Shown here piece after piece: positions 58,601 to 63,796 of a DNA stretch of 64,000 nucleotides (position 1 is its first letter; each line of letters opens with the position of its first letter). This DNA comes from Zerene cesonia (Eukaryota > Arthropoda > Insecta > Lepidoptera > Pieridae), in NCBI RefSeq assembly GCF_012273895.1, contig NC_052127.1, forward strand, positions 5,762,247 through 5,826,246, written 5' to 3'. Under the pieces are notes generated by a model that searched no databases, was not told where the DNA came from, and was given only the letters and a program-made list of their open reading frames with translations. Made by a program: the position numbers and the translations under genes.

Positions 58601-61600
58601 CGCTACTGTCAGTTTCAAAATAAAAACAATTTATTGTTTCCAACACATTCCAGCCTAAAACCTAACCTACTAATACTATAAATGCGAAAGTTTGCAGCTA
58701 GTTCTAAATATATCCGAAAGTTATTGTCCTCTACACGAGACTCAATATGCGATGTCTTATTTGAGCTAAAACTGATTCCAGCCTGCAGATTCATGCTTTT
58801 TTTTTTTTAATGTCATTGCGGGCAACTGAGCTGGTGGTTCGCCTGATGGTAAACGATCACCACCGCCCATGAACATTTACAGAGGCTTAGACCTCTGAAA
58901 ATGCGCTGCCCGCTTTTAAGAGATAAGGGATAAGGAAAGGATTGATGACTGGAAAGAAGGAATGGACTGGGAAGGGCTAGGAGAAGGAAATAGGAAATGT
59001 CTATGGATAGTGTACGTATCCATAACAAAATAATCTATCTTATCAATCTTCCTAGCCAAAATCCACTCAGATCCAAAAATCTTATTAACGTCCATCCATC
59101 CTCACAAAGTTTCGCTCATAGTATATCTTATAGCAACAGTAAGATAGTCCCAAGAGTCTCAACTATTCTCATCCATATAACTATCAGAGCAAAGCCATTC
59201 AAGTATTCACGTCATCTCACAGCGCAGCAAGTTTGCATTGCCTGTAGCAGAGACCAGAGGAACAAAACGATTAGCGTGGTGTTGTATAGCGCTTATGGGT
59301 TGAATTATCAGGAGAATATTAGTATTTTCTTGTGTTTGATTTTACGCGAGTATTATACATTTAGGAATTAAAAACTTTTTAACGGATTTTAAACGCGATT
59401 TATTCATTATATTATTAACCCGACGTTTCGAACACTTTACAGCGAGCGTGGTCACGGGGAGACTCCCCGTTTACTCCCAGTTTTAAATTTCTAAATGTAT
59501 AATACTCGCGTAAAATCAAACACAAGAAAATACAATGTATTCTATTACAAGTTAATTAAACAACCAGACGAAAATTAAAAAGACAACTAAAAACACTTCT
59601 AAGTTTCTTGATGTAACAAGAACTGTTTCTGTTGGCAGAAAATGGACGCTTTTTCTGTGAAAATTATCAGAATAAATACTGTTTATTTAAAAGAAATATA
59701 GTAATTAGGAAAGTTTCCCTTATCGTGTTTTTTTAAACACGTCATCTGAGATAAAAATTCGAAGCATAACTTCGCATATTATAAATGTCTTTGCTTTGAC
59801 AAATTCAGAAATAAATAACGATTTCGACCTAAAAAATAGCACAATTAGAAAATACAACTATATAACGTCACGTAAATATACCATATAATCTTTAATAGAA
59901 ATAAAATAATAATATGTTATGCGATACATTAATTAATGAAGCATTCAGCATAGAGCGTCGGGCTTAAGCATATCAAATTATAATCTACCAAATCAGATAG
60001 ATTATATCATAATTAATGCATTTCTGTCCAATATAATTATTAGAATACACATGTACGATTTAATTTATTTATTCACAAAACTACTGCAAATATTTATAAA
60101 TATTATCTTTATTAAAAAGATTTTTGATGTGAATATCTTTATTAAAAAGATCTTGTGATTTGTGACTTTAGATAATCAATATATTAGTGCATAGATAGAT
60201 AGATTATTCTTTATTGAACACAAAATTAACATAAACACATAGTTAAAAGACAAGAAAAAAAAATATCCACAAATGGCGGTCTTATCGCTAGGTAGCAATC
60301 TCCTCCAGAATATATTAACTCTTCTATAAGAATTAAAAAAAGAGGAAAATTTAAAAGGGGCGGGTGAACAAAAGTTCGATTTCTGAGGCGGTACGACGAA
60401 TGACGCTAGTTCGAATCCCGACTCAATTTTGTATATTTATATGTATAGAGAATTTGAATGCTATAAAACTGAAAATTAAATCTCTACTCCATTTTCCATT
60501 CGCATACAAATAGCTGAAGAAGCAACAGCGCATCAATATAACAAGAAAGCAGAAATCTTTACATTACGTGATCGTGTGTCATTACGTTTGACCCGATTCA
60601 CGTGTTGTGGAAAACTAATAGATAACATTTCACACGTCTGTCTGATAGGACAGGTGCGTATTTAGGATTATGGGGCCCCAGGGATATATTCTTCATCGTA
60701 GAAATTTGTAAAGATAGGAATTGTCTCGAACGTGATTTATTTTGTTATGGAAATATGTAATTTATCAATGTTTCTAGGCTATAATAAATTTCTGTAAATA
60801 AAATTGATAAGAAAAATAAGTATTATACGCACTTTTCCTCCCTATAGACGTAACTTAAATAGAAGTCTACCGTAATATCTGAGCACAACAGAAATACAAC
60901 GGAACATTTTGTTCAACTGTCTAATTGCCACGGGTCACGATATACAGCCTGGTGACAAACGGATAGATAGACAGACCGTCGTACAGTGTCTGTCGGTCTA
61001 TCCTTAATAATACTTAACAGCTATAGAACCCAAAAAACGATTCACTGTATATTAATGACTAGTAAAATAAGGGCCCCACGTTAACAGGGACCCCGCAGGC
61101 CCCTTTTCGCGCAATATCACGAGTTTTATAGAATCATAAAGCCTCGAATAGCGTCTAATAAAATACCTCATAACGTCTAATGGATGAAAGCTCTAATTGA
61201 TCTATAAAACTCAACTTTGAAGCGTTTTTTTGCCTTTGGGCCAATTTTCATCAAGTTCCGAAGAGGCCTGGAATTTTAATGAATCGTCTGACGTATTAGC
61301 GATGATAAAAAACGAGAAGATGAAAATACGCAGTTTATTGAAGTTCGTAAACTTAACACGGAATTGTATTGTCCTTATCTATGATAATATTATAAAGCTG
61401 AAGAGTTTTGTTTGAACGCACTAATCTCAGGAACTAAGAGTCCGGTTTGAAAAATTCTTTCAGTGTTAGATAGCCCATTTATTGAGGAAGGCTATAGGCT
61501 ATATATGTACCACGAGCGAAGCCGGGGCGAACCGCTAGCCTACAAATAAAATACTCATAATTATTTTTCAGAAAAACCTAAACCGTCAGAACTAGTTTAA
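22640..61600 (+). CDS. Secreted WAP-like eight-cysteine protein, four exons, 33.8-kb first intron
   Basis: Exons 22640-22694, 56537-56694, 57699-57801 and 61572-61600. All junctions are GT-AG (G|GTGAGT, TTA|GTAAGT, CCAG|GTTAGT) and the phases agree (1, 0, 1), giving 114 residues. Residues 1-18 are a signal peptide (MSKYKLIIVLFFSVALVA). Residues 28-47 form an acidic Asp/Glu linker. Cysteines at 61, 75, 79, 85, 92, 94, 98 and 102 have the number and rough spacing of a WAP four-disulfide core, except that the usual adjacent Cys-Cys pair is Cys-Leu-Cys. It should act outside the cell as a protease inhibitor or matrix protein. The core resembles what I recall of the WAP module at the start of Hasp-type proteins (WAP followed by sushi repeats), which are neuronal matrix scaffolds. 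If so, the last exon here is an alternative short end or is spurious and the gene continues past the window. The first three exons are secure; the fourth is less so. Confidence 0.8.
22695..24600. other. First part of the giant intron, mostly unique AT-rich sequence
   Basis: No repeats of the major families and no exons recognised. A short inverted pair ('aatctagtgaaatgaatgag' near 23581 facing 'catttcactagatt' near 23634) could form a stem. Confidence 0.4.
24603..24830 (+). mobile_element. Family D element
   Basis: 'gagctggttgttcgccagaa' to 'cgggcctctggcgtccccat' and 'cacagtaccatttta'. It lacks the last 90 bases of the family. Confidence 0.75.
24840..25015 (+). repeat. Family N repeat
   Basis: 'tcaaccgacctcaaaaaagg', 'gtttgttacctcataacatt' and 'tttgaaagctggtgcttccg'. 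This is the clearest copy of this family in the window. It immediately follows a family D copy. Confidence 0.65.
25998..26013. repeat. (GA)n run
   Basis: Eight GA units followed by GACAGACA. Confidence 0.85.
26285..26410 (-). repeat. Family K repeat with B-box-like block
   Basis: 'gcggttcgaacctcgtctca' and 'gctcatttataaagcgtttc' pair with blocks near 11740 and 60400. Possibly an old tRNA-derived SINE. Confidence 0.4.
26510..26600 (-). repeat. Family F fragment
   Basis: 'agtggggaaatcttgcagat' then 'acccacggtctccggggaaa' and 'gggagctg'. It is the reverse of the insert at 47900-48016. Confidence 0.65.
27145..27301 (-). mobile_element. SINE family S, head-truncated
   Basis: Starts with a degenerate (ATC)n tail, 'catatttgttcccactgctg', and ends at 'gccggtttcctcacgatg', so the tRNA-like head is missing. 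Very close to consensus, hence young. Confidence 0.85.
28125..28355 (+). repeat. Family I repeat
   Basis: 'gacgctggtcccgtctccaa', 'ccggatatcaagattccttt', 'cgtgactgacggacaaacgt' and 'tttcacatttataatattag'. The sister copy is at 29405-29600, about 1.2 kb away in the same orientation. Confidence 0.7.
28470..28640 (+). repeat. Family N repeat, diverged
   Basis: 'taaccgtcgttttcaaaaac', 'gatggaccgattttagtgat' and 'gttctgacagtttgaaggtg'. Confidence 0.5.
28654..28825 (-). mobile_element. Family B copy, reverse
   Basis: 'tcactacatagtataaaata' to 'aaacgcgtgccaagccgcgg' and 'gcaaaagctagt'; close to full length with a short internal deletion. Confidence 0.8.
29405..29600 (+). repeat. Family I repeat, second copy
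   Basis: 'tatagaagtagacgctcgtc', 'gatatcaaggttcctgtttt' and 'tgattgacggacaaacatcc'. The 65-codon open frame across it is repeat-derived. Confidence 0.7.
29925..30230. repeat. Family L repeat halves flanking a SINE fragment
   Basis: Left half 'aaattacgtcacacctattt ... gtcacaggtttgttatgtga' ends near 30025. Right half 'catgtgacgtcacgaagctt ... ccaccgtgtgacgtatttat' begins at 30130. A truncated SINE S copy lies between. The halves share the TGACGT-rich signature of one element. Confidence 0.45.
30042..30130 (-). mobile_element. SINE family S, strongly truncated, (ATC)8 tail
   Basis: A run of CATCAT units, then 'agcccatatttgttcccact', stopping at 'gtttaggccataatccaccc'. Only the last 90 bases of the SINE are present. 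Confidence 0.85.
30768..30978 (+). mobile_element. Family A repeat, full length
   Basis: 'ctagctgcgccccgcggttt' to 'cgagtataatattagtagga'. A family B copy in reverse follows at once, making a composite. Confidence 0.85.
30979..31159 (-). mobile_element. Family B copy abutting family A
   Basis: 'aaacaaagtcgctttctctg' to 'gtcgcggccaaaagctag'. Directly joined to the family A end. Confidence 0.8.
31170..32840. other. Intronic AT-rich stretch, no element recognised
   Basis: Contains no clear copy of the main families. Short open frames lack coding character. Confidence 0.4.
32852..32970 (-). mobile_element. Family D fragment
   Basis: 'ggagctggaggcccatttcc', a duplicated 'gtccttctttaca...' block and 'ttccttatctctttccctta', then 'aaagccgcggggcgcagcta' from another family's end. 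Confidence 0.6.
33735..34250. repeat. Cluster of CCGGATA / ACCCGG motifs
   Basis: Two patches (33748-33795 and 34183-34245) carry at least eight copies of 'CCGGATA', 'ACCCGGAT' or 'AACCGGG' in both senses. Similar patches recur at 38838-38975, 39543-39600 and 41136-41185, all in the same intron. Confidence 0.55.
35066..35352 (-). mobile_element. Family D element, near full length
   Basis: 'gtcgagcacgcttcggaacg' to 'ccatcagctccaatgccgac'. The three overlapping open frames here are shadows. Confidence 0.8.
36010..36085 (-). repeat. Short repeat 'gcacttttgaatcgtcataa'
   Basis: 'aaacatttatttattcaata' then 'agaagcacttttgaatcgtc'. The same pair occurs at 45745-45800 and in reverse near 9190-9235. 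Likely the 3' end of a LINE. Confidence 0.5.
36560..36780 (+). repeat. Repeat with (CCGTCTGT)n and 'gaagccgcgagcaaat' end
   Basis: 'cgaagtaactctgtatgtcc', a CCGTCTGT tract, 'gaaccgattttgatgaaatt' and 'gacaacgaaggcgaagccgc'. This layout is typical of dispersed elements ending in 'gcgaagccgcg'. The 152-codon frame beginning here reads through this and the next SINE and is not a gene. Confidence 0.6.
36933..37225 (-). mobile_element. SINE family S, full length, with target duplication
   Basis: (ATC)n tail at left, tRNA-like head at right ('gttctcaccactgagccacc'). Flanked by 'tttatcttattatgt' (36920-36934) and 'tttatctcattatgt' (37226-37240), a 15-bp target duplication with one change. Confidence 0.9.
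38266..38450 (+). mobile_element. Family A end joined to a different interior
   Basis: Begins like family A ('ctagctgcgccccgcggttt') up to 'tatcgggataaaaa'. It then switches to 'agatgttggccgattctcag' and 'aatcggtcaagccgtttcgg', ending in 'tatatatatag'. Either a recombinant or a related subfamily. Confidence 0.7.
39031..39247 (+). mobile_element. Family A repeat
   Basis: Full length; ends with three tandem 'tagtagga' units. Confidence 0.85.
39783..39956 (-). mobile_element. Family A repeat, reverse
   Basis: 'tcctacttatattataaaag' to 'cgatattcctacgggattcg' and 'actagctgcgcctag', with a small internal deletion. It faces the plus-oriented copy at 39031, leaving the two in inverted orientation. 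Confidence 0.85.
40018..40243 (+). repeat. Family H, second copy
   Basis: 'aaaacacgctttgacaaaaa', 'gtgtattgtcatcggtcctc', 'gccgttcaaagtgggtcaaa' and a (CAAACATA)n tract. Differs from the copy at 1555 by only a few bases apart from the tandem tract. Confidence 0.85.
40287..40557 (-). mobile_element. SINE family S, slightly head-truncated
   Basis: (ATC)n at left, then 'agcccacataagttcccact'. It stops at 'aaccccgacttatcggtttt', so the A-box part of the head is missing. Confidence 0.85.
40719..40806 (+). repeat. Family F fragment
   Basis: 'gtcggtaggaatccgacata', 'acccacgacctcttccccgg' and 'gatttccccactata'. Same element as the insert at 47900-48016. Ends in an A-rich tract. Confidence 0.7.
42804..42993 (+). 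mobile_element. Family A repeat with a deletion
   Basis: 'gctgcgcccctcggtttcac' to 'aatattagtaggattagtag'; lacks about 25 bases after 'tatgttattccag'. Confidence 0.8.
43402..43712 (-). mobile_element. Family D element, near full length
   Basis: 'ggtagaattgggccagctcg' to 'cctccagctccattgccgac'. It contains the family's internal hairpin ('gcgtaaggtctgcaatggac' pairing with 'gaccttacgcct'). Confidence 0.85.
44089..44107. repeat. (TA)n microsatellite
   Basis: About nine TA units. Confidence 0.85.
44866..44986 (+). mobile_element. Family B fragment
   Basis: 'ttcctctgtaatctctatct', 'aaaacccgcatcaaaatctt' and 'tatgttttatactatgtagt'. Confidence 0.65.
45000..46190. other. Intronic AT-rich stretch with a LINE-tail scrap
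   Basis: 'aaatatttatttattcaaat' and 'agaagcacttttgaatcgtc' at 45745-45800 match 36010-36085. Open frames at 44979-45442 are Lys- or Phe-rich and overlap on both strands; no gene supported. Confidence 0.4.
46192..46290 (+). mobile_element. Family D 5' fragment
   Basis: 'gagcgggcacctatcctggt' and 'gttcgcctgatggtaagtga', then truncated. Confidence 0.65.
47025..47229 (+). mobile_element. Family A repeat
   Basis: 'ctagctgtgccccacggttt' to 'tataatattaataggat'. Several transitions from consensus. Confidence 0.85.
47661..48081 (+). mobile_element. Family D element carrying a nested insertion
   Basis: 'gacaactgaggtggtggttc' to 'gccggttttctataggggtg', interrupted after 'ggggtgtggtact' by a 117-bp insert. 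It resumes at 48017 with the same 13 bases and ends 'cgtgctcgactcccatat'. Confidence 0.9.
47900..48016 (+). mobile_element. Family F insertion with A-tail and 13-bp target duplication
   Basis: 117 bases including 'atccgacataacccacggct' and 'gcaagatttccccacttaaa', ending in a poly-A tract. 'ggggtgtggtact' occurs immediately before (47887-47899) and immediately after (48017-48029). The A-tail and duplication length fit target-primed retroposition. Confidence 0.85.
48438..48611 (+). mobile_element. Family B copy
   Basis: 'agcttttacccgcggattcg' to 'gaacagacgcgaaaagtgac', moderately diverged. Confidence 0.75.
49115..49332 (-). mobile_element. Family A repeat, reverse
   Basis: 'tcctacttcctactatatta', 'gctctttcacgcaaaaacta' and 'ggggcgcagctagt'. 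Confidence 0.8.
50397..50956. mobile_element. 560-bp MITE with 16-bp terminal inverted repeats and TA duplication
   Basis: Left end GTAGGGGAGCCCAAGA and right end TCTTGGGCTCCCCTAC are perfect inverse copies, each flanked by TA. Subterminal motifs recur in both senses inside ('actcgagcgcgtcaga' near 50430, 'tctgacgcgctcgagt' near 50638, 'gctcgagtaaat' near 50918). No transposase frame is present, so it is non-autonomous; a TA duplication suggests the Tc1/mariner superfamily. The 80-codon minus frame at 50858-51100 straddles its right edge and is not supported as a gene. Confidence 0.8.
51110..52480. other. Intronic AT-rich stretch
   Basis: A short 'gcatttcaatgctataaaac' block at about 51420 belongs to a scattered repeat. 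Otherwise nothing recognised. Confidence 0.4.
52487..52686 (+). mobile_element. Family A repeat
   Basis: 'ctagctgcgccccgcggttt' to 'tttctaatattagaaggatt'. Confidence 0.85.
52883..53035 (-). mobile_element. Family C repeat, reverse
   Basis: 'cggcgaagccggcttcgccc', 'aatgggctatctaacggaaa' and 'actcttcagctttataatat'. The left end shows a small inverted duplication of 'gaagccgg/ccggcttc'. Confidence 0.75.
54062..54280 (+). mobile_element. SINE family S, plus orientation, head missing
   Basis: 'atctgcaaatgtggataaca' to 'gtgggaacatatatgggctg' and a (GATGAT)n tail. 'tatctgcaaatgtggata' is preceded at 54030-54050 by a partial repeat of 'tttctgcaaatgtagta'. Confidence 0.85.
54537..54660 (-). mobile_element. 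Family C repeat, reverse
   Basis: 'atatagccttccgcaataaa' to 'acaaactcttcagctttata'. Abuts the family A copy at 54664. Confidence 0.75.
54664..54876 (+). mobile_element. Family A repeat
   Basis: 'ctagctgcgccccggggttt' to 'aatattagtaggataggaag'. The 98-codon frame over it is repeat-derived. Confidence 0.85.
55555..55860 (+). repeat. GC-rich block with A-rich tail, possible LINE 3' end
   Basis: Visibly GC-richer than its surroundings ('accatcttcgccggcgaaga', 'gccgctccggccccctctat', 'tcctcagggggggg'). It ends in 'ccaaaaaaaataataaataa'. The compositional break and A-tail suggest a truncated retroposed sequence. An open frame of 65 codons (55665-55862) ends in the tail. Identity not recognised. 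Confidence 0.4.
55870..55985 (+). repeat. Lepidopteran 'ataaaggccggca' repeat
   Basis: 'tcttataaaggccggcaaga', 'gtggatgcttaggggtgccg' and 'taaatcaccgcttacaaccc' resemble a widespread lepidopteran SINE-like block (usual form '...ataaaggccggcaacgc...'). Diverged. Confidence 0.5.
56537..56694 (+). CDS. WAP gene exon 2: acidic linker and first cysteine
   Basis: Acceptor 'caatatctttccag', donor TTA|GTAAGT. Codes for residues 19-71, including an Asp-rich run, then RIYKNPRNSPSAQCPRDEE. GC-rich and clearly coding in only one frame. Confidence 0.85.
56985..57130 (+). repeat. Diverged repeat ending 'gccgggtgcagctagta'
   Basis: 'ccaaactcctacgaaacggc', 'gtctgagaatcagctaacat' and the 'gcagctagt' end. 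Its interior matches the reverse of the variant at 38320-38410. Confidence 0.6.
57699..57801 (+). CDS. WAP gene exon 3: eight-cysteine core
   Basis: Acceptor 'aatattcttcag', donor CCAG|GTTAGT. Codes for GQKCLRKCSSDEDC, then a Lys run, CLCDGACGMSCIKP. Contains seven of the eight cysteines. Confidence 0.9.
57902..58052 (+). mobile_element. Family C repeat in WAP intron 3
   Basis: 'tataaagctgaagagtttgt' to 'ctatatatgtaccacaggcg' and 'gcggtccgg'. The 136-codon frame at 57997-58407 starts in it and is not supported. Confidence 0.75.
58795..59002 (+). mobile_element. Family D element, 3' truncated
   Basis: T-run, 'gcgggcaactgagctggtgg', 'gatcaccaccgcccatgaac' and 'tggactgggaagggctagga'. Stops before the 'cgggcctccgg' block. 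Confidence 0.8.
59322..59533. mobile_element. Family E MITE, intact, 48-bp terminal inverted repeats
   Basis: The left end runs from 'gtattttcttgtgtttg' through 'tattatacatttag' to 'gaatt'. The right end (59486-59533) is its inverse with one mismatch over 48 bases. The interior holds 'cccgacgtttcgaacacttt' and 'agcgagcgtggtcacgggga'. It is 212 bp with no coding capacity, so a non-autonomous DNA element. Fragments lie at 15007 and 16737. Confidence 0.85.
59540..61380. other. WAP intron 3, AT-rich with a LINE tail
   Basis: At 60195-60330 a reverse LINE 3' end ('ggcggtcttatcgctaggta') and at 60380-60490 a family K block with 'gctagttcgaatcccgactc'. An imperfect inverted pair ('gacagaccgtcgtacagtgt' / 'ctgtcggtctatcc') lies at 60968-61003. 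No exon seen. Confidence 0.45.
61387..61541 (+). mobile_element. Family C repeat, best copy
   Basis: 'tattataaagctgaagagtt' to 'gcgaagccggggcgaaccgc' and 'tagc'. Ends only 30 bases before the acceptor of the candidate WAP exon 4. Confidence 0.85.
61572..61600 (+). CDS. WAP gene candidate terminal exon 4
   Basis: Acceptor 'ataattatttttcag'. The in-phase reading adds EKPKPSELV and a TAA. The phase fits and the pyrimidine tract is good. The exon is tiny, follows a transposable element by 30 bases and could be an alternative or chance end. AATAAA lies at 61902-61907. Confidence 0.5.
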
Positions 61601-61609
61601 TTTAAAATG

Positions 61610-61720
61610 AGTCACGGGAGTGGCCAGCTTAAGAATCTTCAAATCCAGTTTTCCCAGTCGAAAGCTCTGAGGTAACAAACAAAAAAGTACAGCCGAATTG
61701 ATAACCTAGAAGGACGAGAT
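61610..61720 (-). repeat. Family N-like fragment just past the WAP stop
   Basis: 'gagtcacgggagtggccagc' and 'gtaacaaacaaaaaagtaca', comparable to 41395-41520. Would lie in the 3' UTR of the short WAP transcript. Confidence 0.4.
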
Positions 61721-61901
61721 TGTTTGAAAGATTTTTTGATAAGAGAAAGAAACAGTATCCGTGTTGTGTGATAAAAAGACTTTTATTAAACATTATTTTA
61801 CACAATTTTTTTAAACATTATTTACGATAGGGATTTTGTTCTAATAGTGTCTATTTTTCACTTTCACAAATTTATATAAATGACTTTTGATAAAAAAACA
61901 A

Positions 61902-61907
61902 AATAAA
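61902..61907 (+). terminator. AATAAA, candidate WAP short-form polyadenylation signal
   Basis: First good hexamer found about 300 bases after the TAA at 61600. A minus-strand AATAAA lies at 61782-61787, so convergent transcripts could overlap here. Confidence 0.35.
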
Positions 61908-62054
61908 TATTAACATATAAACTTGATAATATAAATCAGTGTTTTGATGTAAATATAGCCTCTTATGTATACAAATATTTTAATATTAACATACCAATTA
62001 CAAAAACTGCATCCTACACACCCATCCGAATGACGACCCGGGCGAGCGACGCTT

Positions 62055-62151
62055 AACCTTCACAACCGCAGCCATGGCCCACTCTGACCCTCTTGACCTT
62101 ACCTGTTTGCTTAGCAAGCCGCTCATTGCCAGCTCAGCCCATTGAAACATC
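62055..62151 (-). CDS. Possible minus-strand exon in a GC-rich patch
   Basis: The patch at about 62015-62160 stands out from the AT-rich surroundings. On the minus strand an acceptor 'ggcttttcag' precedes it and a perfect donor AACAG|GTAAGG lies inside at about 62102. One minus frame ends VKRVRVGHGCGCEG and stop, which looks like a cystine-knot tail, but that frame has a TGA just upstream. Another minus frame and one plus frame are also open. Coding is therefore possible but the frame is undecided. Confidence 0.25.
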
Positions 62152-62320
62152 TGAAAAGCCTATTTTGTGCTGCGTGTATTTCTCTAAAAATTCATAGATT
62201 AGAGTAAACTTCTTATTTTGATCACGTATGAAATAACTTTGATAAACCTATTCAGGTTTTATGAAAACGGTAAATCTTAATTAAATACATAGAAAGAGCA
62301 TTCCGAATTATACATAGACA

Positions 62321-62538
62321 TCCTATCCTATCCTACTTCCTGCTAATATTATAAATGCGAAAGATTGTAAGAATGTGTATGCGTTTGTTGCTCTTTCATG
62401 CAAAAACCATTGCACCGATTGCAATGAAATTTGGTACGTAGACAGCTGGACAACTGGAACAACATATAGGTAACTTTTTATCCCGATATTCCTACGGGAT
62501 ACGGACTTACGCGGGTGAAACCGCGGAGCGCAGCTAGT
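62321..62538 (-). mobile_element. Family A repeat, reverse, full length
   Basis: 'tcctatcctatcctacttcc' to 'gtgaaaccgcggagcgcagc' and 'tagt'. Tandem 'tccta' units at the left end mirror the tandem 'tagga' units of the copy at 39031. Confidence 0.85.
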
Positions 62539-62737
62539 ATCCAATTTGTATGAGATTTTCTTATTATTATACGTTTTTTAATACGCTAATAAAATTAGCT
62601 TCACCAGTAGGTTAAAATATAACCAAATTCTGTTTCGATTTTAAACAATTTTAAACGGAGAGATTTCATTCAAACTTTGTACACTAATCAAGTATCGGTG
62701 ACAATACAATAATTTCATCTTTTTATATTGTTAGGTA

Positions 62738-62908
62738 TCTATCGCCCGCGGCTTCACACGAGTTAATTCAGAGTAGTTTAATGGATGTTATCATACATAT
62801 AAACCTTCCTCTTAAATTATTCTATATATAGTAGTAGTTTAAAAGATCTAAGCATACATGGGGACATAGGAAGAGACAACGACTTTGTTCTATACTATGT
62901 AGAGATGA
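62738..62908 (+). mobile_element. Family B copy
   Basis: 'gcccgcggcttcacacgagt' to 'ttctatactatgtagagatg'. Confidence 0.75.
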
Positions 62909-62914
62909 TACTAA

Positions 62915-63473
62915 TAAGAATCGAAATGATTAAATAATTGCCTTACGTATACTCTGCTGAAGATTTAGTTTATTCTATAATTAATACGTGTGTTTTAGTT
63001 TTTTCAAACAATAGTCATTTTTCCTACGAACTGATTGATCCAAGTTAATAGCTTACCCAATACATTTTTGAAAAATGTATATAAACTTTCTATATTCTAT
63101 CGTTGCATGAATTTTAATGCGCTTGTTTAAAATTTAATTAAATGTTCATTCTCTTATGGCGCAGAGAATTCGCGAATCTATGAAACAAAGCTAAGCCGGG
63201 ATAAATCATAAACGCTTACGATAAATTCCCGCGGCTTCATTCGCGTGATATCATATATCCTATATTCTAATCCGAACTGTAACCCACATCGGTGCTACAT
63301 TACATGATCCGATCAATGTTTTTGCGTGATATTACAACATTCATACATAACCTTATAAGCGTTGATGTTTGTTAGACTTCGCGCCTTTTCTTGTTGATGT
63401 TATTAATATAACTAAAAATAAAAAAGCAATCATTAATTGATACTACAATTATGTTTTTTTATGTACTTTCCCG
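62915..63473. other. AT-rich spacer
   Basis: Unique-looking AT-rich sequence with a 'cccgcggcttcattcgcgtg' repeat end at about 63230. No coding exon seen. Confidence 0.45.
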
Positions 63474-63487
63474 TTTGTCATTTGGTT

Positions 63488-63796
63488 CATCATCATCATC
63501 ATCAGCCCATATATGTTCCCACTGCTGGGACACAGGCCTCCTATGAGGGTTCAGGCCATAATCCACCACGCTGGCCAAGTGCGGGTTGGCAGATGTCACA
63601 TGTCGTCGAACTTTTGATTCTCGGACATGCCGGTTTCCTCACGATGTTTTCCTTCACCGTTTAAGCAGTGGTGATGTTATCTACATGCGCAGATAAATTG
63701 AAAAATCAATTCATTTCCTGCACGCTCGCCCGGTCTCGAACCCCGACTTATCGATTTTGAAGTCCGAGGTTCTCACCACTGAGCCACCACTGCTTT
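63488..63796 (-). mobile_element. SINE family S, intact, perfect 14-bp target duplication
   Basis: (ATC)n tail at left and a full tRNA-like head at right with A-box 'tggctcagtggtgaga' and B-box 'ggttcgagacc' on the minus strand. 'tttgtcatttggtt' occurs at 63474-63487 and again at 63797-63810. Near-consensus and recently inserted. Confidence 0.95.

Noticed and set aside
58997..59371. 124-codon plus-strand open frame
   Set aside because: It begins at the edge of a family D repeat and ends within the family E inverted end; the middle has no recognised motif.
63720..63795. A tRNA gene suggested by A-box and B-box sequence
   Set aside because: The boxes are the head of a SINE; no cloverleaf with acceptor stem can be drawn and the same head recurs at other SINE copies.
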